Assembly: GCA_016946835.1 (NCBI GenBank)
Contig: JACVTC010000072.1
Location: 115,001 to 152,500, forward strand
Length of the DNA: 37,500 nucleotides
Source: Neocallimastix lanati (nom. inval.)
Taxonomy: Eukaryota > Neocallimastigomycota > Neocallimastigomycetes > Neocallimastigales > Neocallimastigaceae
Reading direction: 5' to 3'
The translations under genes and the position numbers were made by a program. This document shows positions 1 through 12,622 of the stretch, one piece after another; the first letter of the stretch is position 1; every line of letters begins with the position of its first letter. The notes under the pieces were generated by a model, which searched no databases, was not told the origin of the DNA, and worked only from the letters and a program-made list of their open reading frames with translations.

Positions 1-36
1 ATATGTAAAAATAGATAAGATAAATCTTTTATATAA

Positions 37-67
<31 letters not shown>

Positions 68-333
68 ATGTAGCATAAAAATAAAATAAATATAAATATA
101 AAATATTATAGTATAATATGATATATAATATAAATTATAGATAAATAAATATATAAAATAAATATAATAAAAATAAAAAAATAAATTATATTATAATAAA
201 AATATTTAATGATTAATATATGTAATTTTTTTTTTTTTTTATTATCATTTTTTTTTTATTTTATTTTATTTATGCATTAATCTCCTATAGTATTAAACTT
301 ATAATAAAAATAAAAATATAAATAAAAATTTAC
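1..333 (-). other. Intron or 3' flank of the Dopey-like copy
   Basis: Very AT-rich sequence with (AAAT)n near 40-70 and T-runs at 227-240. A donor-like GTAAAT on the minus strand follows the exon that ends at 334, so this stretch is most simply the next intron, with the following exon outside the window. I see no coding sequence. Confidence 0.5.
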
Positions 334-900
334 CTAACATCTTTTCATTGGTTTTCTCATCATAAGTATTCTTTGGAGTATCTGTAATTTCTCCCTTTTT
401 ATTTTTTTTTTTGAAGTAGTACTTTTATTTGTAATTGAAGTAGGACTAGTAATACTACTATCAATTGTATCATTGGCAGATATCAATTCATTAAAAGATC
501 TTATAGATTTTGTATCATTATTACTATTATCATTTGTCTTTTTTTCATTCATTTTTTGAATAAATTTTGTGGTATCAATGAAAGAGAAATAATCCTTAAA
601 TTTTGGGAAAGTTAAATGAACTGTTAAATTTAAAATTTTTAATAAAGGAATTTGAATATTTAAATTTTTCATTGAAAATACAGAATAATAATTTTTTCAA
701 AACAATTTCCTGTGTAATAGATATTCGAGAATTTAAGTTCTGTTTTTCTCTTGGAATAAAACTTAATATGATTAATAAAAGTTTGCAACTTTGAAGTTGA
801 ATAGATTCATTTTTTGTTTTACAATCTTCAGAAAAATAAGATGGAGTTTCACTTTGAATAAATCTTTTAATACAACCATTTAAAATTATAAAATTACAAT

Positions 901-1062
901 AATGATGATAATAATAATAGTAATAATAGTAATGATAATAATAACAATAATAATAATAATAATAGTAATAGTAATAATAGTAATAATAGTAATAGTAATA
1001 ATAATAGTAATAATAATAATAAAGTAATAATAGTAATAATAGTAGTAATAGTAGTAATAATA
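901..1062. repeat. (AAT/AGT)n trinucleotide tract
   Basis: Imperfect AATAATAGT-type trinucleotide repeat inside the intron between exons 1166-1226 and 334-863 of the Dopey-like copy. Confidence 0.9.
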
Positions 1063-1328
1063 AATTTAATATATTAATTATTATATTGAATATTGATAAA
1101 AATGATTAATATTGTATTATATCAATAAAAAAATTTTTTATTTTATTTTATAAAATTAAAATTACATTAAACATGTAAGAGTAATAAATTCACCATACGT
1201 AATATTAGTAACATCGCAATCATAATCTAAAAATATGTATATTTTTATGTATAAATTATATATATATAATTAATAAAATAAAGTATAAATTATATATTTC
1301 TATTACAACAACAACAACAACTACAAAA

Positions 1329-1362
<34 letters not shown>

Positions 1363-2377
1363 CATATATATGTTATATAAGAATATATTGTAAATGAAGA
1401 ACATTAAGCCTTACCTTTGAACAATCTTTCGCATTTACTTAATAAATAATCTACTTTCAATGGAGTTTTCCATAATTTTTTCATTATTGATGTATTTAAA
1501 TTATTAATTAAAGATAAAATACAATCAAAAGCATAGATGATTTGATCATAGTTTATTTCCTTTATATATTTATAATTAATAATTTTTGAACTTTCATAAA
1601 TTAATTCTTCTTTATTTCTTGAAATTACAGAATTATGAAGAATTTGTAATAACGGATCAAAACAACTATTAAAATAAAATAAAATAAGTAAAAAGAGGAA
1701 TTATTATTAAATATAATATATAATAAGTTATTTATTTTTAAAATTTAATTTCTTTATTATCTTTTTATTTACTTATTTATTTATTATTTATTTATTTGTT
1801 TATTTGTTTGTTTATCTATTTATATATATATATATTATTTATTATTTATAATTTACTTACATACAAACATCCTTAACATAATTTTTAAACCATTGTTCTC
1901 CTACTTGTTTTTCTAGTGGATTATTACTGAATAATGTATCAAAAAGAATAAATAATGGTTGCGAAAACATGGTTGCTGGATTAATTATTGTTTCTTTTAT
2001 ATAATAATATGATTAAGAGTTATTAAGAATAATAATATATATATATATTTAAATGGATTAATTAACTATTACAATTTTTACAATTATATTAATTTTATAT
2101 AATAAGATAACAAACTGAATTTTTTTTTTTTTTTTAATTAAAAAAATATTAAATAATTATATTGTTTAAAATTACCAGCATTCTTCCAAAATACACCAAA
2201 TTTATTATAATTTTGTTGTTTATTACTAGATAAATTCATATAAGCTGAAAATAATTTTTCAATTATATATGTAGATGGTAAATATTTACATAATTCCAGT
2301 ATTAATTTAACTGTTTGAATATGGTAAGATACGCATTTATCAGATAAATAATTCCATAACTAATTGAAGAATTATTA

Positions 2378-2423
<46 letters not shown>

Positions 2424-2496
2424 AAATAAAATATTATCATATTTTATTTATTTATGTATTTATTATTAAATATATTAATATATATATATATATATA

Positions 2497-2629
<133 letters not shown>

Positions 2630-3819
2630 TCAATATTCAATAAAAATTTTATAATTTTATTAAATAAATTGGAATTTAAAAGTTTACCTTTTCTACTAAT
2701 TTAAAAATAAAATTATAATCACTAAGAATTTCTTTAATTACAATATTTTTTTTACTAATTACATCAAATAAAAGTAATAAAGATGAATTTATAATTTGGA
2801 AACTATTCACCTATGATATATAATTGAATAAAATTAATTATATTAAATATAAATTAAATATATATATATATATATTATAGTTATAATTATCGTTAGAGTT
2901 ATAATATTTATTTATTCTTACCGATATACAACATTCCATTAAAAGAATAATCCAATTTGGGATTCTACCATCCTCTAAAGAGGAAACGATTTTACCATAA
3001 ATTTTTTTTCCATAGGTATCATAGCTATGATAAACTGCCATTTCATTTTCTTGATTCTTAAATTTAAAAATATAATCATATTCTATGGGAACAAATTCTA
3101 ATTTGTAAGGATTAATTGTAGATTCAGCCATATCATAAATTAAAAAATAAAAATAACCATATAGTTCTAATTTCCATGAATCAAAATTTTGACTTTTAAA
3201 TGATTTCTCATTCATTATATATTTAGAATTTTCATCATATTCACAGGTTTGACAGGCTAATTCTAATTCATCAAAGGTATTCTTATTAAAAATACACTTT
3301 ACTGTAAATTTTTCATAAATAGAATAAATAAGTAATAAACTCTTTTTAATACAACAATAAGCAACATAAGAACAATGATCAATTGTTGCATTTTCTACAA
3401 TAGAAGATATATACTCTGGATTATCTAAAGATAAATTTTCATTACTAAGTTTAATTGCATTATTACCAGATAAACGATTATTATAGCTATCAATAATATT
3501 TGACATTTGCATTTTATAATAATCATCAATAAATGAAAATTCATTAAATTTATTAGAAGTAATATAAACACCCACTGGCGTAGTTTTTATTTCATTTATT
3601 TTTGATTCTGTAAATCTGAATGAATTTTTAGATATTCTTTTTAAGATAGTAAGTATTAATTTCATATAAATTGTAATATTATCTTTATATTTTTCATAAT
3701 CATCAATTTCCTATAATATGTAATATAAAAGTATAATAAATCGATAAAGATAGATAAATTAATAAATAAAAAATATTTGTATATTTGTTTATAAATAAAA
3801 TTAATTTATATAAAAAAAA

Positions 3820-3856
<37 letters not shown>

Positions 3857-4517
3857 AAATGGTCTCGATATAGCTTATTAATAAAACTTTACATTTAATT
3901 GTTTAAACATTAAATAAAAACAGAATGGAAGATGGATAATTTCTGCTTCTTCATCCGTTATTTTAATAAATGATAAAAGGAATTCGAATAATTGATAAAT
4001 CTAAATGATATAGAATATAATTATATTATGTTAAAAAAAAAAAAAAAAAATTGAAAAAAAAAGATATAAAAAAAGATATAAAAAAATTTTTTCTTATATT
4101 ACTTCTTTATTATCATTTTCATCTTTTGGATGATGTTTCTCTAAATTATGGAAAACATTTGACCAAATAATATATGGTTCAATCATGCTAAGAAACATAT
4201 TTACAGTATTTATTAACTAAATAAATATATATTACACAAATAATAATTAGAATATATATTTAAATAATACTATCACAAATAAATACTAATAAATATGTAT
4301 TTTAATAGTCATTATTTTTTAAAACTTACCTCATCACCTATATTTGAATTATTATGATGATAGTAAACTAATATTAAAATATCAATAAATAATTCATCAA
4401 CAATAATAAGACCAATTCTGGAATCATCAAGTAATGATAATAAAATCTTGTATGGTTTTTGAAATTCTTCTTTAACAAGTAGCATTTTCTTAAATAAAAA
4501 TTAAATTAATATATTAT

Positions 4518-4520
4518 ATT

Positions 4521-4577
<57 letters not shown>

Positions 4578-4676
4578 TTAATTAATTAATTTAATAATTT
4601 ATTAATGATATAAATAGAAAATTATTTTAATATCGAAAAAAAAAATAAAATAAAATAAAATAAAAAATAAAAATAA

Positions 4677-4764
<88 letters not shown>

Positions 4765-4800
4765 TTAATTATAATAATAATAATTATAATAGTAATATTA
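4518..4800. repeat. (AAT)n and (AAAAT)n intronic microsatellites
   Basis: AAT runs at about 4521-4575 and 4678-4795 flank an AAAAT pentamer stretch around 4640-4677. All lie within one intron of the Dopey-like copy. Confidence 0.9.
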
Positions 4801-5183
4801 ATAAATAAAATAAAATAAAATAAAGTAAAATAAAAAATTTCCATATTTATTAATTTTTGATTTTTATCGCATATTTACTTTTATAGATCGACATATACTA
4901 TTCTTAATATAATCACTTAAATGTGGTTTGGAGCCTTCATTTACAATACCTAATAACCAAGAATATAATCTTCGATTTAATGACATATCCTTTCGAAGTC
5001 TACAGTAATAGCAGAAGATACAACAATTTCAAGATCTTCATTTGAAAATGGTTTATAATTTACTGGTAAATATGATACCAAAAGTTCCAATGCAGATCTT
5101 TGAACTAATAAATCATCATCAAGTAATGTTGCAGCAATACATCTAGAACAAATTATTATATTTCCCTTAAAAAGATTATTCAT

Positions 5184-6411
5184 TTCTTAATTTGTTTTGG
5201 TTTGTTTAGTTTTTATTAATTTATATATATATAATGAAGGAAGAAAAAACAATAATAATAATTAGGTTAGTATTATTACAAATTTTATATTTATATCATG
5301 CTTATCATTAAATATACAAATAAATGTATTATAAATTATTTTATACAGAAAATAATATACAAAATTATAAATAGTATATCATATTTCAAAAATTATATTC
5401 ATATATATTCAACATAAGTTAAATTTATTATACCTTCCATAGAATTAGTTTGATTTTTCTTAAACATTATAATTTATACATTAAAAGATTAAATACACTT
5501 TCTTTTTTTTTAAGCATAAATTTTTAATTGAAAAGTTTTCGCATTGGACCAATACTTTTAAAAATATTACTAGTTTAAATGGTTCAAAAATTAATTGATT
5601 ATTTTAAATAATTTCTTTTTATTATGTAATCCAATATTATTTTTTCAAACTTAAATTTTATTTTTCATTTATTCTTATTTTTTATTTTTAGATTATTTGT
5701 TATTATTAGTGGTATTATTTAAATTACATTTAATAATATCTTATTATTAAAATATAAAATTACTAAATGGTTAAGCAAAAGCAAATAAAAATAATTAATT
5801 TTCTCAAAAATAAATATTTAAAAAAGAGAAAAGTATTTTATTAAATTAATTTGTATTAAATTAATTTGGCACGTGATTAAAATGAAGATGAAAAATTATT
5901 TTTAATTAATTTTGATTAAAAATTTTTGACAATACATATATATTTATATAAATTAATATAAAATCATTTCTAATTGTGCATATCAAAAAAATTACTGAAT
6001 TTCTCATATTTTAATTCTGTCTTCCTCTTCTTTTTCCATCATTTTTTGTACCAATTATTAAATCGCAAGTTTCTATTTGTTAACAATTTAATATTAGGAA
6101 CATGAATTTTCAGTTAATCACAATAACATAATATTATTAACAGACCCATTAGCGATAAATTAGTCTCTCTTTTAATATCTATAAAATGTCATAATATAGT
6201 TATTACATTTAAGTAAATTACCTTATAAATTCTTTATATATTTCATTTTTTAAAAAACTTTATGATTTATTTATTTTTTTATAATTTTTTATTTACTTTA
6301 TATATATTAACTTTATTATTATTAATTTTTTTTTTTTATAATTATTATTATTTAAAGATATATATTATAAAATTAATTATAACATAATTATTATAAAATC
6401 TATTTTGAGAA

Positions 6412-6442
<31 letters not shown>

Positions 6443-6922
6443 TACATTCTAAAAAGAAAATAATATTTTATAATTTTTTTTTTTTTTTCCTACTCATAAA
6501 TTTTGAATGTTATTCTTTTAATAGTGTTATTCTTTTAATAGTATCCCCTTTATATATGAAGAAAAAGTATGATATTTTTTTTTTAAATATACAAATAAAT
6601 GAAATTGTTTATATATATATATATTAAATAGATAATTTTATATATTTTTATAAAAGTGATTTTAAGTAATCTTAATTTAGAAAAAGAAAAAACTTTTTTT
6701 TTTTTGATACCTTTCTTCTAATTCCTATGTTTATTCTTTTAAATTCATTACTTAATAACTTGATATTTAATATATTAAATTTTCAAAAAAAATAAAATTA
6801 ATAATAATTATAACAATAAAACAGTTGACTATTTCATTCATTTAATATAGAAAAAAAAAACAAAATAAAATAAATATATTATATGTTATATATTATATAA
6901 TATATATGTATCATTATTATAT
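5184..6922. other. Long AT-rich spacer, no gene recognised
   Basis: No exon with plausible codon use on either strand. A short minus-strand reading at 5436-5469 (starts MFKKNQTNSME, followed by a GTATAA donor) could be a stray first exon, but its phase does not fit the Dopey exon that starts before 5183. A palindromic CACGTG lies at 5870-5875. The missing Dopey N-terminus is not found here. Confidence 0.6.
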
Positions 6923-7681
6923 TTAATCTTCAGTTAAGTGATTAGCAACAATAAATTCATCTTCATCTTCATCTTCATCATCAAGATCTAAGTTATCCAT
7001 TTCATCTTCGAATAAAGCCAAATCAACTTCAACATCACCTTCTTCAGCAAATGCCTTATCAGAATCAAGTAATGTGGTATCTTGTTCGAATAATTGTCTA
7101 CCAGTTAAAACATTTTTAACCTTTTTAAATTCATTCTTTTTCTTTTGTTTCATTTGACTTTCTTCTTCTAATTCTTTCATTTCTTTATCGAATTTAGCCT
7201 TCCAATCAAGGAAACTTTCAACAGTAACCTTAGTACCTTCATGCTTCTTTCTTTCTTCTTCTTCTTCTCTTTTAATTCTTTCTTCTTCTTCTCTTTCCCT
7301 TTGTTCTTTTCTTTCAATAACTAAATTGTCAATTGTTTCTTTTAATTGTGAAGAAAGAGTAAATACCATACCTAAACCTATATTTTCTTCAGCTGTTTGA
7401 TCTAATTCTTCTAAAAGTTTATTAATGTCATTTTCATCAAGATTTTCTGCTTCTTGAATTTCCATTATTGGTTTAACTTCTGGATAAGTTTCAGGATATT
7501 CGATATAAAAATAAAGTGATATTATTCCATGATCTTCTACTTCTTCATAATCTTCATATGGATCTTCAGATTTAATTGAAATTCTAAATGATGGTGGTTC
7601 TTCATTAAGTTTTTCAAATTCATCAAAATAAATTGCCTCGAGGGCTTCGAGTTCTTGTTGTTGTTCTTCCTTATAATCCAT
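6923..7681 (-). CDS. RWD domain-containing protein 1-like (RWDD1/Gir2/DFRP2 family)
   Basis: Single-exon gene, 252 residues, close to the ~240 of animal RWDD1. An RWD domain fills about residues 1-115: it opens with EELEALEAIY-type sequence (QQQELEALEAIYFDEFEKL) and has the YP..YP core as YPETYPEVKP. A charged Glu/Arg/Lys coiled coil follows (about 120-150), then the family's conserved segment with VESFLDWKAKFDKEM and LTGRQLFEQD, and an acidic tail rich in Asp and Glu. In the known family (yeast Gir2, human RWDD1/DFRP2) the protein binds the DRG/Rbg GTPases and, through RWD, Gcn1, linking ribosomes to stress signalling in the cytosol. The start is the first ATG, directly after an AT-rich leader. 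The gene has no introns, unlike most neighbours, and no lesions. Confidence 0.93.
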   Translation of the reverse strand: MDYKEEQQQELEALEAIYFDEFEKLNEEPPSFRISIKSEDPYEDYEEVEDHGIISLYFYIEYPETYPEVKPIMEIQEAENLDENDINKLLEELDQTAEENIGLGMVFTLSSQLKETIDNLVIERKEQREREEEERIKREEEEERKKHEGTKVTVESFLDWKAKFDKEMKELEEESQMKQKKKNEFKKVKNVLTGRQLFEQDTTLLDSDKAFAEEGDVEVDLALFEDEMDNLDLDDEDEDEDEFIVANHLTED

Positions 7682-8863
7682 ATTATTTTATATATTATTG
7701 ATAGTTTTCTTTAATATATAAAAATAATACAAAAAAAAATAATAATAATAATAAATAAATTTTACTTAGTCATACATAATAATATATAAATACATAATAA
7801 TAATACAAAGTTAAATCTTGATAATTATTAAATTATTTATGATTTCTCTTAAATTTGAATTGTTATATATTAATTTTATATTAAATTCTTAATTTAGTTG
7901 ATTATTATTATTTTCATTAAAATAAGTATGTTTTATTTTATTTAATTTCGTTGAATTATATTTTTTATTATAGGTTAAAATTATTGATTTATTCTATATA
8001 TATTTATATTATTTTAGATTAAAAATAAAAATAACAATATATTATAAAATTTTCAATGGATTATAAATTATCAATATTTGAAATAATGATTAAAGAAATT
8101 TTTTTTTTTTTTTCTTTTTGATTTACAATAATTAAATGATAATATTTATAAATACTAAATAATGTTCTTCATTTTATTTTTAAATTATTTATGAGGAATT
8201 AAACATTTCAATTTGTTATTATACATATTAATATTGATATCATAAAAAATACTTATATATTATTTAATATTATTATTATTTCATCATTACTATATTTTAA
8301 ATGTCATTTTTTTTGTATATTAATACTTTTTATTTATTTTAATTAACAGAATACTTTTTGAGATTGCTTATTCTTTAATAATTTTTATTTAAATTCTTTT
8401 ATATTTAAATTATAAAATTATAAACATCCTAAATTTATACCTTTAAAACTTTTTTAAAGCAAAATAAAGACAAAAAAAAATATTCATTAATTAAAAATCA
8501 TATTATAAAAAAAAATTAATTATATATATTTTATTATTTTATCCAATCAAATAATAGAATTTAAATATATAAATATGTATATATATTTTATTATTATTAA
8601 TATTCTTTGATGTAAAGTAAATTTTTGTTTTAATTCTTATTCTCTTATTTTATAAGAATATTTGAAAATTAACTTTTTTTTATTTTAAAAAATAAAAATT
8701 CCATAAAATTGTTCTAATTTTTGAATTATAAAAAAGTAAAAATTTAAATAAAAATAATAGTTAAAATATATATAAATAAAAATCAACAATTATTTATTAA
8801 TAACAATATTATTGTAAATTAAAATATTAAATAATACTTTAAAATTTATAAAAACTAATTAAA
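7682..8863. other. Divergent intergenic region between the RWDD1-like and RBM18-like genes
   Basis: AT-rich spacer with T- and A-runs typical of Dictyostelium promoters. Both flanking genes are transcribed away from it, so it should contain both promoters. No coding or RNA gene is seen. Confidence 0.6.
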
Positions 8864-8893
8864 ATGTCTGATAATGATACCAAAGTATGAAAT

Positions 8894-8935
<42 letters not shown>

Positions 8936-9065
8936 ATTAATTTAATTTTTAAATATTATTATAATACATTTTACTTTATTTTTATTTTTTATTTTTTAAT
9001 TTAATATATTTGATTTGAAATATTTAAAATGAAAAATGATAAGTCTAATAATAATTTCTTATATT

Positions 9066-9129
<64 letters not shown>

Positions 9130-10157
9130 TATAGAACGAAACAAGATTATATATTGGTAATTTTCCACAGACTATTACTGAATATTCATTAATAAAGTTA
9201 TTTCAAAAGTATGGTAAAATTAAAAATATAGAATATCTATGGCATAAATTTGGCCCTAAAAGAGGTGAACCGAGAGGTTATTGTTTTCTGGAATATGAAA
9301 AACCTGAAGTATTATTTTATTTTATTTTATTTTATTTTATTTTATTTTATTTTATTTTATTTTATTTTATTTTATTCAATCTGTACTTTATATTAAATAT
9401 TCTACTATTTATTTTATTTTATTTTATTTTATTTTATTTTATTTTTATTTTTATTTTTATTTTTTTTTATTTCAACATAATAAATAATTTTTTTTTTTTT
9501 TATTTCAACATAATAAATAATTTTTTTTTTTTTTTATTTCAACATAATAAATAATTTTTTTTTTTTTTTTTAAAACTTTTATATTTAATATTCAATTAAT
9601 AATGTGAAGTCTGCTAAAAAAGCAATAGAAGTTATGAATAAAAAAGAATTATTAGGAAGAATTTTGACAGTATCATATATTGACGAATCAAAGGTAAACT
9701 ATATATAAATAATTTAAATTTTAATAATATAAATTTAATTTTTTAAAATTAAATTTCATTTTATTTATTTATATATATATATATAATACAGAAAGAGAAA
9801 AAAGAATTAAAAATCGAAAAAGATAAAAATGTCCCTATAAAAAAGAATATAAAGTAAATATAATAATATAATAAAATTATATTCCAATATTGTATTAAAA
9901 ATAAGTTAATTAAAATTTATAATTTTATTTCTAATAAATTATTACTATTTAAAAGAACTAGTTCAAAAATATATCTACTAGAACAAAAATTAAAAGAACT
10001 AACTGGAGAGAAAATAAAATCTGAGAATACTAATAATAAAAGAAAATATGATAATAATTCAAATTATAGAAATAACTCAAAGAATTCTAACAATAAAAGA
10101 GCATATAATAATAACCGTTCAAACGAATATAATATAAAAAAACGAAAAACAAATTAA
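8864..10157 (+). CDS. RRM RNA-binding protein, RBM18-like
   Basis: Five exons with consistent phases: 8864-8884, 9135-9308, 9610-9693, 9792-9853 and 9956-10157, giving 180 residues. One RRM spans about residues 11-92, with RNP2 as LYIGNF (12-17) and RNP1 as RGYCFLEY (54-61). The opening ITEYSLIKLFQKYGKI, then HKFGPKRGEPRGYCF, and the later KIYLLEQKLKEL helix match the layout of vertebrate RBM18, which has a single RRM and a short basic tail. The tail here is Asn/Lys/Arg-rich and ends with KKRKTN, a possible nuclear signal. Function in RNA metabolism follows from the family only; RBM18 itself is poorly characterised. The first exon codes for just seven residues. Intron 2 carries a composite ATTTT repeat that is also found in the large satellite near 31-32 kb. 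No lesions seen. Confidence 0.88.
9313..9462. repeat. ATTTT pentamer tract with one satellite core unit, in RBM18-like intron 2
   Basis: ATTTT pentamers from about 9313 are interrupted at 9377 by a ~35-bp core starting CAATCTGTACTTTATATT and ending in TTCTACTATTTA, then resume. The core is the same as the one repeated ten times at 31.2-32.4 kb, apart from one base missing in the middle. Confidence 0.93.
9471..9572. repeat. ~33-bp direct repeat, three copies
   Basis: TTCAACATAATAAATAA followed by a T-run starts at 9471, 9504 and 9538, inside intron 2 of the RBM18-like gene. Confidence 0.9.
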
Positions 10158-10473
10158 TTTTAAAAAATAAAAAAACAATAATAATAATTAATACACATAA
10201 AAATAATTATATATATAAATATTTTTTATATATTATTTTTCAAAATAAAAAATAAAAATAAAAAAAAATATATATATATAATTAAAAAATTATACTAAAA
10301 AATTTGAAGCTTTAGAAATATATTTATATTTATATTTGCAAACTATTTCTATTATTTATTATTTATTATAATTGATTATTATTATTATTATTATTATTAT
10401 TGCGTTTTTATTATAATATAATTTTATTTTTTAATTATACTATTTTTTTTTTCTTTTAGATATTTTTTATGAA

Positions 10474-10513
<40 letters not shown>

Positions 10514-10756
10514 TGGTATTTGATAATTTAATATTATTTTTCAATTTTCATAGAGGTATTTAATCCTAAGATAAAAAAATAAATAAATTACAAATAAATA
10601 AATAAAACTATAATTATATAAATATTCTTATATATTAATATGTTCATGCATTAAGATTTAAATTAAAATTATTAGATTAATTAAAATAAATATTATAAAT
10701 ACTATTAAATATTATTATCTTTTTTAATAATTATGATATAATTGTTTTCTTTATCA
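10158..10756. other. Convergent 3' intergenic region
   Basis: Spacer between the 3' ends of the RBM18-like gene and ribB. It holds AATAAA-like signals, an (ATT)n tract near 10378-10401 and a T-run near 10482-10506. No gene seen. Confidence 0.6.
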
Positions 10757-11955
10757 TTAATATAATGATTCTTTTCCTAATTTTTTTCTATATTCAACTA
10801 ATGAACTAATTGTAATTAATTTAATATTATGTTCATTAGCAAAGATACGTAAATCATTTCTTCTTGCCATAGTACCATCATCATGCATTACTTCTGATAT
10901 AACACCAGCCGGGAATTTTCCAGCTAATACACAAAGATCTTTTAAAAAGATTAAAATATTTTTATATATATATAATTTATTTATAAATTATAAAATATTA
11001 ATATTTATATTCCATATATATAATATTAAAATTGTTTATAAAAATATAAATCAAAAATAATAATTACCAACAGATGCCTCAGTATGACCAATTCTTTTTA
11101 AAACACCACCTTTTCTAGCAAGTAATGGGAATACATGACCTGGCTTGTTAAAGTCAGCTGATTTATATTTTGGATTAGCAATTGCATTAACTGTAGCACT
11201 ACGGTCTTTTGCTGAAATACCGGTAGTTACACCACCATGAGCAAAATCAGTAGTTATAGTAAATGCAGTACCCATATTGTCACTTCCCTTTTCTACCATT
11301 ATTCCTAATCCTAATTCATTTAAACGTTCTTCAGTAGTTGGACAACAAACAACACCACTTTTTATTATTATTTATTATTTGTGAAATTGGTAAAGTATAA
11401 ACAAATGTTAACATAAATTGCAGTAACATTTTTTTTAGCATAATATAATTAGTTCATTAATTGTTGTTTTGTTTCGTATTTATATTTAAATACATAAATA
11501 TATAAACCAAAAAAATAATAATGATAATAAAATAAATATTAAAATTACGATAACAATTTTTTATTTATATCAAATTAATAGTGTTCTATTAACTCACCCA
11601 CTGTAACGAATTATAAAACCCATTTGTTCTGGAGTACAATCTTCCGCAGCCATAATGAAATCGCCTTCATTTTCACGATCTTCATTATCAACTACAATAA
11701 CCATTTTACCATTTTCTAATTATTCACAAAAAAAAGAAAATTTTAAAAATAATTAAAATTTAATAAATTCGTACTTACAAAATAGTATAATTCAAATATT
11801 TAATAAAACAAATTTTAATATATATATTCTTCAAAATTTAAACTTTCTTGTTATTTTAAAAAAAAAAAATAAAATAAAAAATAAAAATATTTAAACATAC
11901 TGATAGCTTCAACAGCTTCTTCAATTGAATCAAAAACTATTTCGTCTTTGCTCAT
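10757..11955 (-). CDS. ribB: 3,4-dihydroxy-2-butanone 4-phosphate synthase (riboflavin synthesis)
   Basis: Four exons on the minus strand (11901-11955, 11598-11715, 11068-11357, 10757-10938) join in phase to 214 residues plus stop, the usual length of monofunctional RibB. The enzyme converts ribulose 5-phosphate to formate and 3,4-dihydroxy-2-butanone 4-phosphate, the four-carbon precursor of the riboflavin xylene ring. Visible family marks: the acidic metal/substrate loop [10 protein letters not shown] at residues 28-37, the block [19 protein letters not shown], the [22 protein letters not shown] block with the active-site His of GHTEA, and a C-terminal [15 protein letters not shown] segment. 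No GTP cyclohydrolase II domain is fused behind it, unlike plant and many bacterial enzymes. All catalytic motifs are intact, so it should be active. It is convergent with the RBM18-like gene; a CACGTG palindrome lies ~190 bp upstream of the ATG. Confidence 0.95.
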
Positions 11956-12622
11956 TTTTCTTATATTTAATATAATTTTTTATTATTATAAAATAAAATT
12001 CTTTTATATTCTATTAATTAATTTTAATTTAAAATCAAAAAAAAAAAAAAAAAAAAAAAAAAAATGAAAATAAAAATAAAAAAAATTTCGTATATAAATA
12101 AAAAAAAAAGATTTTAATATTCTTAATCAATCAATAAATATACACGTGACTAGATATCCAACTATTATTTCATTCAACTTAAAATTTCTTTGAAATGTTT
12201 CACAATAAATTACCAACAAAAAAATTTATGCAAAAAAAAAAAAAAAAAAAAAAAAAAACTATTTTATAATTAATAATTATTAATTGGATAATTATCCACT
12301 TGTTCCATATCATATTTAATCATAATACTATAAATATTATATAATATTATAAATATTAATTAAATTAAGTAATAAATAAAAAAAAATTAAATTTAAATAA
12401 ACAATTATAATATTAATAATACTAGTTAAACATAACCCTATATTATATAACTAATATAAACTCAAAATTAATAATATCAAATATTAATAATATCAAATAT
12501 TAATAATATCAAATATTATTAATAAATAATGAATAAATATAAATAAATAAGTAAATAAATAAAGTGATACTTAAATATATATATAATTAGTAATTCAATA
12601 ATAATTTGATTCATTTTTAATA
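11956..12622. other. Upstream region of ribB, no gene
   Basis: AT-rich spacer. It contains A-runs near 12039-12063 and 12232-12258, CACGTG at 12143-12148, and a 16-bp tandem repeat (CAAATATTAATAATAT) of about three units at 12467-12516. The last bases (12612-12622) are the left flanking repeat of the MULE. Confidence 0.6.
12612..12622 (+). repeat. Probable target-site duplication, left copy (CATTTTTAATA)
   Basis: Identical 11-mer to 14879-14889, immediately outside the inverted termini of the MULE-like element. MULEs typically make 8-11 bp target duplications. Confidence 0.55.

Noticed and set aside
866-1226. Apparent loss of a splice acceptor in the Dopey-like copy (no AG on the minus strand between 1226 and 866)
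   Set aside because: The AG at 864-865 works: it joins exon 1166-1226 to 863 in the correct phase.
4602-4844. Ile/Phe-rich minus-strand frame
   Set aside because: AAT and AAAAT repeats inside an intron of the Dopey-like copy.
5436-5469. Possible first exon MFKKNQTNSME for the Dopey-like copy
   Set aside because: Its donor phase does not match any acceptor of the first Dopey exon, and the family's N-terminal domain is still missing.
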